Assembly: GCA_030018265.1 (NCBI GenBank)
Contig: JASEFX010000005.1
Location: 44,556 to 108,555, forward strand
Direction of reading: 5' to 3'
DNA from: Candidatus Saccharicenans sp.
Lineage (GTDB): Bacteria > Acidobacteriota > Aminicenantia > Aminicenantales > Saccharicenantaceae
DNA length: 64,000 nucleotides
Below are positions 26,782 to 34,765 of this stretch, piece after piece; the first letter of the stretch is position 1; every line of letters starts with the position of its first letter. Below the pieces are notes generated by a model. It searched no databases. It was not told the DNA's origin and worked only from the letters and a program-made list of their open reading frames with translations. Made by a program: the position numbers and the translations under genes.

Positions 26782-28136
26782 TGAGCAGAAAAGAGACAGG
26801 GCTCATCTTGAAATTAATCATAGTCCTATCAATTTTTTTCTGCTTGCCGGGAATGTTGTTTTATGCCCCTGCGACGCCTGAAGATCTTGAGGTTATCGGG
26901 CTCGATAACAGGGAAAATCTAAGGATTCTTCTGCAGCTGTATCCACTTGACCCCATCATGAATGACGGCCAGAAGACTTACTTTCTTATTGAGAAAAAAT
27001 ACATAAAAGAGCTCAGCGACTCCGGCTTAAATTTCACCGTCGAAACCGCCCGGTTTGCTTCCTTTCTAATAAGACAGACTCTATCAGGCATGAAAACTCA
27101 GGGCGGACTGAACGGCGCCTATCATTCCTATCAGGAAACAGCTCAGGAACTCAAGAAACTGGCTTCGACTTATCCTTCTTTATCCAGACTCCTTATCATC
27201 GGAAAAAGCCTCGAACAGAAAAACATATATGCCCTGAAAATCAGCAGGAATCCTGGATCGGAGGAGGATAAACCCGGCGTGGCTTTTCTCGGATGCCATC
27301 ATGCCCGGGAATGGATTTCGGTTGAAGTACCCCTGCTGCTGGGAAAATATCTTCTGGAAAATTACTCCAGCAACGGCCGGGTGAAAAGCCTGGTGGACTC
27401 GGCCGTGATCTGGATCATCCCGCTGGTTAATCCTGACGGCCTTGAATATTCCATTCTCAATTATCGACTCTGGCGAAAAAATCGGCGGTACAACCCGGAC
27501 GGCTCTTACGGTGTCGACCTCAACCGGAACTACTCTTATGCCTGGGGTTATGATGATTACGGTTCGAGTCCGACACCCTCCTCAGCCATCTTCCGTGGTA
27601 TCGCCGCTTTCTCCGAACCGGAGACTGAAGCCATCAGAAATTTTTTCTCTTCCCGGCGCCTCTCAGCCGCCATATCCTATCACAGCTATTCTCAGATGAT
27701 ACTTTATCCCTGGGGATATACTGATCAGCCGGCAGAAGACGAACCTCTCTTAGCCGCACTGGCGTCTGAAATGGCCGGCCTTATATATCAGATAAACGGG
27801 CGCCTCTACCAGACCGGACGTGCTTCATCCCTGCTTTATGTGACCAACGGAGACTTTACGGACTGGGCTTATGGTACGTTCCGGATACCTGCTTTTACCG
27901 TCGAGCTTCCGCCTGTGGATTTGCTCGAGGGCGGCTTTCTAAACTCCGAAGATGATATTAATTCAATATTCCTGGAAAACCTGCCGGCCGCGCTTTATTT
28001 GATAGAATGGGCGATAAATTATCATCAAAACTCATCCATTTCAAAAGAAGGCAAGGGAAAAATTAGACTTGAAAAAAAGATTAAGAATGTAGTAAAAGAC
28101 AGAATGGGTGCGATTGCTCCGGGCAGGGAGTTTTAA
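26778..28136 (+). CDS. Secreted M14-family zinc carboxypeptidase
   Basis: The 452-residue protein has an N-terminal hydrophobic export signal, a pro-like region to about 110 and an M14 peptidase domain (about 115-425). Zinc ligands HHAREW (HxxE) and the later YHSYSQ histidine, the substrate-binding VNPDGLEYS and DLNRNYSYAWG, and the catalytic glutamate in FTVELPP are all present, so it should be active. It removes C-terminal residues from extracellular peptides. The sequence RLWRKNRRYN is typical of the carboxypeptidase A/T subgroup. It overlaps the barrel gene and is followed by a coiled-coil membrane protein. Confidence 0.9.
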   Translation: MMSRKETGLILKLIIVLSIFFCLPGMLFYAPATPEDLEVIGLDNRENLRILLQLYPLDPIMNDGQKTYFLIEKKYIKELSDSGLNFTVETARFASFLIRQTLSGMKTQGGLNGAYHSYQETAQELKKLASTYPSLSRLLIIGKSLEQKNIYALKISRNPGSEEDKPGVAFLGCHHAREWISVEVPLLLGKYLLENYSSNGRVKSLVDSAVIWIIPLVNPDGLEYSILNYRLWRKNRRYNPDGSYGVDLNRNYSYAWGYDDYGSSPTPSSAIFRGIAAFSEPETEAIRNFFSSRRLSAAISYHSYSQMILYPWGYTDQPAEDEPLLAALASEMAGLIYQINGRLYQTGRASSLLYVTNGDFTDWAYGTFRIPAFTVELPPVDLLEGGFLNSEDDINSIFLENLPAALYLIEWAINYHQNSSISKEGKGKIRLEKKIKNVVKDRMGAIAPGREF

Positions 28137-28138
28137 CC

Positions 28139-28816
28139 ATGCCAGGTATTTCTGGCCAGCAGCCGGAATTTTTCACCTCCGCCGACCTTCTTAATTACGA
28201 GTTGCCAATCTGGGTCTTTTATCTTCTTGTAAGCATTATCCTCCTTTTATTGTCGCTTAATTTTCTAATGAAAAAAGAACTTCGTCATAGAGTAAACCAT
28301 ATTCTCTCAATCCCACAGCGCCGGTTTGCCCGGCTCCGCCTCAAGCTGATGATCGGTCTGGAAGAAAACAGAAAAAAGGCTCTGTTCAGGCGACTCGGGG
28401 CAATCGGTTCTGTTTACCGGTGGGAATTCCCTGGAATTGATAAGATTTCCGAAGAGCTGAAGGCTCTGCAGGAAAAGAGCAGCCAGCTTGAGGCAGAATG
28501 GCATCGCCACTATAAGGAACTCCAGCGTCTGAAAGAAGAAAAACAAAAACTTCTGGCCAGCCCGTCTGCTGATGAAGCTCTGGATTCACAGCTTTCCCTG
28601 CTGGATAAAAAAATTTCTCAACTGGAAAAAACTCTTGCCAGCATCCAGAACGACCTGCTATCAGTAGACAGGACTCTTGAACCGCACTATCTGACGATCG
28701 GCCAGCAGATTCACCAGATCAGACCGGAGAATGAGGAAATGGCTTTTATCTGCTTTCAGATCGATAGCCTGGAAAAACGAATAACTCAACTCAAGGAAAA
28801 GCTGGAAAAACTTTAG
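28139..28816 (+). CDS. Membrane-anchored coiled-coil protein
   Basis: The 225-residue protein has one transmembrane helix near residues 20-42 and then a long charged coiled coil (about 95-225) with regular heptads. No enzyme motif is visible. It starts two bases after the M14 peptidase stop, so it is the third gene of that operon. A spacer or scaffold in the envelope is the most that can be suggested. Confidence 0.6.
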   Translation: MPGISGQQPEFFTSADLLNYELPIWVFYLLVSIILLLLSLNFLMKKELRHRVNHILSIPQRRFARLRLKLMIGLEENRKKALFRRLGAIGSVYRWEFPGIDKISEELKALQEKSSQLEAEWHRHYKELQRLKEEKQKLLASPSADEALDSQLSLLDKKISQLEKTLASIQNDLLSVDRTLEPHYLTIGQQIHQIRPENEEMAFICFQIDSLEKRITQLKEKLEKL

Positions 28817-28823
28817 GCCGACC

Positions 28824-28852
28824 TTTACCGTCTCAGTCCACAGGGCTAAAAT
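28824..28852 (+). promoter_or_regulatory. Leaderless promoter of queH
   Basis: TTTACC (28824-28829), a 17-base spacer and TAAAAT (28847-28852) are followed by exactly six bases and the ATG, placing +1 on the start codon. No Shine-Dalgarno sequence precedes the ATG. Confidence 0.55.
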
Positions 28853-28858
28853 AAATCC

Positions 28859-29410
28859 ATGGAAAAAAAGCCAGGCATTCTGGTTCACCTCTGCTGCGCA
28901 CCTGATGCACTCTATGTGGTTTCTCTCCTCCAGGAAAGCTACGAGGTAACCGGATTCTTTTACAACCCGAATATACACCCGGAAGAAGAATACCTTTTGC
29001 GGCTGGCTGAAACCAGAAAAGTGGCCGATCATCTTAAGTTCCGGCTGATCGAAGGCGACTACGACCCGGAATCATGGCTCCGCCTGACAGAGAAATTTAA
29101 GAACGAACCGGAAAAGGGCCGACGTTGCCTCATCTGTTTCGCCTGGCGTCTTGACCGGACAGCCCGGAAAGCCCTCGAAGAGAACATTCCTCTCTTTACC
29201 ACGATAATGAGCATCAGCCCCTGGAAAGACGCGGCCGTTCTTAACCGCATCGGTCGTATGACAGCTAGAAAATATCGTCTGGAATTCCTCGAAGCCAACT
29301 TTAAGAAAAAGGACGGATTTAACCGCAGCGTGATAATGAGCCGGGAATTCGGACTCTACCGGCAGAATTACTGCGGTTGCCTTTACAGCCGGAGGCCTGA
29401 AAAATCATGA
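28859..29410 (+). CDS. queH: Epoxyqueuosine reductase QueH
   Basis: The 183-residue protein has the four-cysteine layout of QueH (DUF208): adjacent cysteines in HLCCAPDA, then RCLICF and CGCLYS. It reduces epoxyqueuosine to queuosine in tRNA wobble positions, replacing the cobalamin-dependent QueG. Its stop overlaps the hypF start in an ATGA arrangement. The promoter directly before the start codon suggests a leaderless message. Confidence 0.92.
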   Translation: MEKKPGILVHLCCAPDALYVVSLLQESYEVTGFFYNPNIHPEEEYLLRLAETRKVADHLKFRLIEGDYDPESWLRLTEKFKNEPEKGRRCLICFAWRLDRTARKALEENIPLFTTIMSISPWKDAAVLNRIGRMTARKYRLEFLEANFKKKDGFNRSVIMSREFGLYRQNYCGCLYSRRPEKS

Positions 29411-31692
29411 GTCCGAATGAGGCTTTCCGTTTGCTGGTCAGGGGAACCGTTCAGGGAGTTGGTTTCCGCCCTTTCGTCTACCGTCTGGCCACTCAGCTTG
29501 GTTTTTCCGGATATGTCAGAAACGTGGGAGATGGCGTGGAAATACATCTGGAAAACGGCAGGGCAAACCTGACTGAATTCCTCGAGAAGTTGAGGGAACA
29601 GGCTCCTCCGCTGGCCCGGATTGAAGCTGTCGACTGGCAGCCAGCCGAACCCACCGGATTGAAAGAATTCAGAATTGACCGTTCGGATGGAGAAGAACCC
29701 TTTGTTTTTATCTCGCCTGATATTGCCACCTGCCAGGAGTGCCTGGAAGAAATAAACAACCCGGAAGAGAGGCGCTACCGTTACCCTTTCACCAACTGCA
29801 CCAACTGCGGTCCTCGCTATACCATCGTTCTTTCTCTTCCCTATGACCGCTGCCGGACGACCATGTCAGAGTTCGACATGTGCACCGAATGCCGGCGTGA
29901 ATATGAGGATCCCCTTGACCGGAGGTATCACGCCCAGCCGATCGCCTGCCCCCGTTGCGGACCGCAGTTGAAATTGATAGACCTCAGAACCCGACAGGAA
30001 CTTCAGGACCCGCTGGAAACCGCCGTCCGGCTGATAAAGAAAGGAAAAATACTGGCGGTTAAAGGGCTGGGCGGATTCCACCTGATCTGTGACGCCACTA
30101 ACAGAAAGGCCGTCAATCGGCTGAGAAAAATAAAAAGCCGTCAGAGAAAGCCGCTGGCGCTGATGGCCAGAGATCTGGAAATAATAAAAAGATATGCCCG
30201 CGTCCAGGCTGACGAAGAAAAATGGCTGACTTCTCCTTTCCGTCCGATAGTGCTCCTCGAAAAGAAAAAAGACCTTCCGGGCATAGCGCCCTGTGTGGAA
30301 ACTCTCGGCTTCATGCTTCCCTACACTCCCCTGCATTACCTTCTGCTGGAGAAAATCCCGCTGGTCGTGGCCACGAGTTCCAACCGGAAAGACGCTCCGA
30401 TCATCAAAGATGACGAATTTATAAACTCCGAAATCTGCGACTATCTGCTGACCCATAACAGAAGAATCGCCATGCGGGCTGACGACTCGGTAATGAAGGT
30501 TATAAAAGGTAAACCGTTGTTTCTGCGGCGAGCCCGGGGTTTTGTGCCCTTCCCCCAGCCGGTCCCTGAATCTCTCAGGGTTTCGGGGGAGATTCTGGCT
30601 GTCGGCGGCGAGCTCAAAAACACCATTTCCATCTATAAGAACGGCTACGTCATCACCTCTCAATTCCTAGGGGATCTGGACGATTATGAAAATTTCCGCT
30701 ATTTTGAAGAAACTCTTGAACACCTGAAGAAGCTTTTCAGCTTTTCGCCGGAGCTGGTGGTCAGCGACCTTCACCCGGACTTCTGGAGCACCCGCTTCGC
30801 CCGGAATCTGAAAATCCCCCACTATCAGGTTCAGCATCACTTCGCTCACAGCCTGGCTCCGCTCCTCGAGCACCGGGTGCCTCCCGGAGAAAAATTCCTC
30901 GGTGTCAGCTGGGACGGGTATGGCTACGGCCAGGATGGGGCAGCCTGGGGAGGAGAATTCCTTCTGGCAGATCACGGTGGATACGAAAGATTTGCTCACC
31001 TTGATTATGTGCCTCTTCCCGGCGGAGACCTGGCTTCGCGCGAACCCTGGAGAATGGCCATCTCTTACCTTTATCTGGCTTTTGGAAATGACCTTCCGGC
31101 AGTTAAAAGCTTGAGAAAAATCCCCGAAAGGAAGAGACAGGCGGTTATCTCTATGATCGAGAATAAAATAAACTCACCTCTGACTTCCAGCGCCGGACGG
31201 CTTTTTGACGCCGTATCCTTCCTCTGCGGTCTCACTCCGCCGGCGATTGAATACGAAGCTGAGGCTCCTTCCCGGCTGGAAGCCGCCGCCTGGAAGCTTT
31301 CCCTCAGACCCGAGGGCTTTTACCCGTTTGAGATAAAAAAGGACAGAATTCCTTACCGCCTCGATTTAAGTCCGACCATCAGAGAAATATGCCGGGAACT
31401 CAGCAAAAAATCTCCACCGGAAATTATCGCCCGTAAATTTCATCTGACACTCGCCAGGTTGATACTGAAAACCGCCCGGCTGGCCAGGGAGGAAAGAAAG
31501 GTAAACCTGGTGGTTCTCACCGGCGGGGTCTTCCTCAACCGACATCTTCTTCTTGAAACTCAACGGCTGCTGGAAAGGGACGGGTTTAGAGTTATCCGTC
31601 CGGTTTATTATTCCCCTGGAGATGAATCACTGTCGCTCGGGCAGATGGCTTTCGCTCTCTACCGGATGAAAAACAATCGGGCTGATGCCTGA
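29407..31692 (+). CDS. hypF: Carbamoyltransferase HypF
   Basis: The 761-residue protein has the complete HypF order: an acylphosphatase domain (about 5-95, VRGTVQGVGFRPFVYRL), two zinc-finger motifs with CX2C pairs (about 105-185), a YrdC-like domain (about 200-385) and a Kae1-like carbamoyl-transfer domain (about 400-755) with HHFAHS and SWDGYGYG. It makes the cyano ligand of [NiFe]-hydrogenase from carbamoyl phosphate. No other hyp or hydrogenase gene is in the window; it is overlapped only by queH. This implies hydrogenase maturation genes elsewhere in the genome. Confidence 0.95.
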   Translation: MSPNEAFRLLVRGTVQGVGFRPFVYRLATQLGFSGYVRNVGDGVEIHLENGRANLTEFLEKLREQAPPLARIEAVDWQPAEPTGLKEFRIDRSDGEEPFVFISPDIATCQECLEEINNPEERRYRYPFTNCTNCGPRYTIVLSLPYDRCRTTMSEFDMCTECRREYEDPLDRRYHAQPIACPRCGPQLKLIDLRTRQELQDPLETAVRLIKKGKILAVKGLGGFHLICDATNRKAVNRLRKIKSRQRKPLALMARDLEIIKRYARVQADEEKWLTSPFRPIVLLEKKKDLPGIAPCVETLGFMLPYTPLHYLLLEKIPLVVATSSNRKDAPIIKDDEFINSEICDYLLTHNRRIAMRADDSVMKVIKGKPLFLRRARGFVPFPQPVPESLRVSGEILAVGGELKNTISIYKNGYVITSQFLGDLDDYENFRYFEETLEHLKKLFSFSPELVVSDLHPDFWSTRFARNLKIPHYQVQHHFAHSLAPLLEHRVPPGEKFLGVSWDGYGYGQDGAAWGGEFLLADHGGYERFAHLDYVPLPGGDLASREPWRMAISYLYLAFGNDLPAVKSLRKIPERKRQAVISMIENKINSPLTSSAGRLFDAVSFLCGLTPPAIEYEAEAPSRLEAAAWKLSLRPEGFYPFEIKKDRIPYRLDLSPTIREICRELSKKSPPEIIARKFHLTLARLILKTARLAREERKVNLVVLTGGVFLNRHLLLETQRLLERDGFRVIRPVYYSPGDESLSLGQMAFALYRMKNNRADA

Positions 31693-31704
31693 AATGAGAG
31701 CTGT

Positions 31705-32505
31705 TTATCTTTCGGTGGTTATTCTCCGGCTTTTTTCCATCCTGAAGGCTGGCGGACCGAAGAAATAAATCGCGGCGTTTACCAGAACTGCCAGGAAGAA
31801 TCCGGAAATGGCCGCCAGGAGAAAACCAACTGCTCCTCCCAGAAGACTGAAAACCAGACCACCTATGAGCTTTCCCTGCATTTCCTTGAGAAATGCCGGC
31901 AGATGAGCCACCAATTCCGGGAAAAACTCAGTGGCTCCCAGAATCAGTCCGGAAATTAGACCGAGAAAAATTCCGAGTCCGCCCGAAAACAGCAGAAAAC
32001 TCATCCGGTCGACGGATCGGAGATAAAAAACAGGTTTTTCCGGAGCGCTATTCTTCTCCTGCTTTTCACCGGTAGACCCCGTGTCATCTATCTTTTTTGC
32101 TTCATGTCCGATCAACAGCCCGACCCCGCAGAACGGGCAGACTTTTTCTGCCGGGTCTACCAGCTGACCACAGCTAACACAGAAAATTCTGGTGGGAGTT
32201 TTCTTAAGAAGTTCGCCGCAGGATTCGCAGTGAGAAGCTCCCGGGTCATTTTCATGACAGCAGTTGAGGCAGAGAATTCCCGGGCGACCGTCTCCCGGTG
32301 GCTCCGCCTGTATCCATCTCTGCCCGTCATAATAATACCAGCGTCGCGTCTGAACGCCGATCATCCAGCAACGCCCTTCCTCATCGACCAGACGAAGTTT
32401 TTTCAATTCCTTAACATACTCATCTCTGGAAATTTCACCACGCCTGAACTTTTTGTCAAGCTGATAGAAATTGATCTCGAGTTCCCGGAATTTTCTGTCA
32501 AGCAT
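31705..32505 (-). CDS. Zinc-ribbon membrane protein of unknown function
   Basis: The 266-residue protein has an N-terminal helical domain with a WYYYDGQRW motif (SHOCT/DUF2510-like), two zinc ribbons (CLNCC...CESCGEL and CVSCGQL...CPFCGVG, about 80-130), a polar linker and two to three transmembrane helices (about 170-255). The ribbons face the cytoplasm in this topology. I do not know a function for this combination. It converges on hypF, 12 bases apart. Confidence 0.65.
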   Translation of the reverse strand: MLDRKFRELEINFYQLDKKFRRGEISRDEYVKELKKLRLVDEEGRCWMIGVQTRRWYYYDGQRWIQAEPPGDGRPGILCLNCCHENDPGASHCESCGELLKKTPTRIFCVSCGQLVDPAEKVCPFCGVGLLIGHEAKKIDDTGSTGEKQEKNSAPEKPVFYLRSVDRMSFLLFSGGLGIFLGLISGLILGATEFFPELVAHLPAFLKEMQGKLIGGLVFSLLGGAVGFLLAAISGFFLAVLVNAAIYFFGPPAFRMEKSRRITTER

Positions 32506-32646
32506 ATTTTCCAGCTCTGAGTATTAAATTTATATTGAAGAGACAAATTTAGCAAGCTCCGGCGACCTAAATTTTAATGACCGATTTTTGTGCAATCAGT
32601 TGTATCTTTCGAAATTTCAACATATTTGAGTCTGAATCCGGCTGAT

Positions 32647-32681
32647 TTTTTCACAGGTTTTTCCACAAAAATTGTGGATTT
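32647..32681. repeat. DnaA-box-like pair with a 7-bp inverted repeat
   Basis: TTTTTCACA (32647-32655) and TTTTCCACA (32659-32667) both match the degenerate DnaA box TTWTNCACA in the same direction, and TGTGGATTT (32673-32681) is a weaker inverted copy. TCCACAA and TTGTGGA form a 7-bp dyad around AAA. It lies upstream of the 31705-32505 gene and downstream of the M50 gene. It is too few boxes, and has no AT-rich unwinding element, for an origin. Confidence 0.35.
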
Positions 32682-32708
32682 CTCCGGAAATGACGGATGC
32701 TCTGGAGG

Positions 32709-33617
32709 CTAAAGCAAAAAATCAAGAAGACTGTTACCGGAAATCGGCGCCGGTATGAAAGACAGGATAAAAATCAGAGCAATAACCAGGCTGAGAACGA
32801 TTCTCCGCCTGGAAAATTTTCCGAAAGCTGGATAAACGGGAGGATGTCTTACTCCGAGCACTGAAATCAACACGGCCCAGATGAGCCAGCCGGCCCAGTA
32901 AAAAATCCCCAGAACGATAAGGATCAAAATTATACCGGGAGCGAATTTCTGTGTTTTTTCTCCAAACAGAGCGTAAACAATATGCCCGCCATCCAGCTGA
33001 CCGACCGGAAACAGGTTGAAAGAGGTCACCAGCAACCCCACCCATCCGGCCACGGCCAGCGGATGAAGAATGAGATCCTGATTGGGGGGCAGTTTTCCGA
33101 AAATCAAATTGACAAAAATCTTCAACAGCAGGGGTTCGCCGAACAATATCGAGCTTTCTCTCGGCAGCGCCGGAACCAACCGCGAAAGCTGAAGACCGAA
33201 AAATACAGCAGGAACAGAGAGGACAAAGCCGGTCAGCGGGCCATTGGCTCCGACATCGAAAAGCTCCTCTCTCCCGGTCAGCGGTGACCTTATGCGGATA
33301 AAGGCACCGAGAGTGCCGATAAGCGTCGGAGCCGGAATAAAATAAGGCAGCGTCGCCTGAACCCGGTAGCGGCGGCAGGTCAGATAATGTCCGAGTTCAT
33401 GGCCAAGAAGAATCGTCAGAAGTGACAGAGAATAAATTAGGCTCAGCCTGATCAATTCCGGCTTCTTGAAGAGGGAGAGGTTGAGAAAAGCAGAAATTTC
33501 TTCCGGGTTCCGTCCGGCATAAACATAATTTATTCCCCAGAGATAGCCAACGAAAAAAGTTGACAGGATCGTCAGGATAAAGAGGACAATATTAATCCAC
33601 CCCTTTTTGCCGGACAT
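32709..33617 (-). CDS. M50-family site-2-type membrane metalloprotease
   Basis: The 302-residue, multi-spanning protein has the zinc motif HELGH (about residue 88) in a transmembrane helix and the third-ligand motif NLFPVGQLDGGH in a later one. This places it in the peptidase M50B group without a PDZ domain. Such proteases cut membrane-embedded substrates or act as maturation enzymes. The gene precedes a zinc-ribbon membrane protein and follows a ferredoxin whose terminator lies between them. Confidence 0.88.
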   Translation of the reverse strand: MSGKKGWINIVLFILTILSTFFVGYLWGINYVYAGRNPEEISAFLNLSLFKKPELIRLSLIYSLSLLTILLGHELGHYLTCRRYRVQATLPYFIPAPTLIGTLGAFIRIRSPLTGREELFDVGANGPLTGFVLSVPAVFFGLQLSRLVPALPRESSILFGEPLLLKIFVNLIFGKLPPNQDLILHPLAVAGWVGLLVTSFNLFPVGQLDGGHIVYALFGEKTQKFAPGIILILIVLGIFYWAGWLIWAVLISVLGVRHPPVYPAFGKFSRRRIVLSLVIALIFILSFIPAPISGNSLLDFLL

Positions 33618-33627
33618 CTCAGCCCTT

Positions 33628-33660
33628 AAAATAAAAGCAGGAGTGCGGCCGCACTCCTGC
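33628..33660 (-). terminator. Rho-independent terminator of the YfhL-type ferredoxin
   Basis: A perfect 24-base palindrome (33637-33660) is followed on the minus strand by TTTTATTTT. It separates the ferredoxin gene from the M50 protease gene. Confidence 0.75.
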
Positions 33661-33679
33661 CTTCTAATTCAAACAGAGG

Positions 33680-33928
33680 TCAGTTTCCTTTCTGGCGGCG
33701 AGCTTTGGCTTCGAGCTCTTCCCTGGATTCTCTGTGTTCAGGATCAGGCACGCAGGCTCCGCTCGGACAGACAGCGGCGCACTGAGGTTCATCAAAAAAG
33801 CCCACGCACTCAGTGCATTTTTCAGGGTCGATTTCATACCTTTCGTCGCCCGGAGAAATAGCCTGATTCGGGCATTCGGGTTCGCAGGCGCCGCAATTAA
33901 TGCAATCCTCAGTAATCTTGTAAGCCAT
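33680..33928 (-). CDS. YfhL-type 2[4Fe-4S] ferredoxin
   Basis: The 82-residue protein has [12 protein letters not shown] and a second motif [18 protein letters not shown], the CX2CX8CX3CP spacing that marks the YfhL/Alvin group of low-potential ferredoxins. It probably carries electrons from the 2-oxoacid oxidoreductase. The last 20 residues are a charged tail. AGGAGGAG precedes the ATG, and a strong terminator follows. Confidence 0.93.
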   Translation of the reverse strand: MAYKITEDCINCGACEPECPNQAISPGDERYEIDPEKCTECVGFFDEPQCAAVCPSGACVPDPEHRESREELEAKARRQKGN

Positions 33929-33990
33929 TTTCTCCTCCTTTCATTTATTGCCAGATTCTATTATATCCTTCCACCCGATTTAGACAACAT

Positions 33991-34647
33991 CTATTTGCCG
34001 GCCGCCAGTTTCATCGCTTTGAAGGTTGCCTGGTAACCATAATAAGTATTCGGATATTCCATCTGCAGCTGGCGATAGACATTCAGGGCCTGATCATTCT
34101 GCCCCATTTTCTCATAGGATTCTGCCAGTCGGAAAAGAACCACATCCAGAGGGTAACTTCCCGGTTTTTCTTTTTCTATCTGATGATAAATCTCGACCGC
34201 CCGGTTGAGTTCTCCCCGTCTGGACAGGACCTGAGCATAGAGATCAAGAATCTGGTAATGGATTAAATCCCGCCCTCGATCCTTAACACCCGCAAGAACC
34301 TTTTCTGCTTTTTCCAGGTCATTCTTTTCCACATAATAGGTGGCCAGCACCAGGCTGGCTATCCGGCCGTATCTGCCCTTTCCAGCCAGTTTTTCCAGTT
34401 GAGCCAGGTTTTCCGGCTTCTGGTCGAGTTCAGCTTTAAGGCTCAGAATCTGACTTATGTAACTGGCTTCTACACTCCTCTGATAATTCACGAACCATCT
34501 GATTCCCACCGCCACCAGCAGCAGAGTCACCAGGGCGATAGCTATAGCCATAAACTGTTTCTCATGTTTTCTGACCCAGCTCAGGAAACGGCTCAACCCG
34601 GTGGCCAGTTCATTCTCTTTAAGCTGTCTTCTTTCAGTTCTTTTCAT
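33991..34647 (-). CDS. Membrane-anchored TPR protein
   Basis: The 218-residue protein has a basic cytoplasmic head, one transmembrane helix (about 37-57) and four TPR-like repeats (about 65-215), the layout of YfgM/TPR_21 periplasmic scaffold proteins. It probably contacts partner proteins at the outer face of the membrane. An AAGGAGCAAGC ribosome site precedes the start. It lies between the ferredoxin gene and the degenerate-nuclease gene, all leftward. Confidence 0.7.
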   Translation of the reverse strand: MKRTERRQLKENELATGLSRFLSWVRKHEKQFMAIAIALVTLLLVAVGIRWFVNYQRSVEASYISQILSLKAELDQKPENLAQLEKLAGKGRYGRIASLVLATYYVEKNDLEKAEKVLAGVKDRGRDLIHYQILDLYAQVLSRRGELNRAVEIYHQIEKEKPGSYPLDVVLFRLAESYEKMGQNDQALNVYRQLQMEYPNTYYGYQATFKAMKLAAGK

Positions 34648-34765
34648 TGCTTGCTCCTTAAAAAAATCTATTTAGCACATTTCGGATAAAAATCCAAGTA
34701 CGGAATCACCCGGCTCTTTTTGCTGACCGCAAAAAAGATAGATGGAGGTTAAGGTTCAGGAGTGA

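Noticed and set aside
32521-32708. Chromosomal origin of replication
   Set aside because: Only two to three DnaA-like boxes, no AT-rich unwinding region pattern and no dnaA/dnaN/rpmH neighbours.
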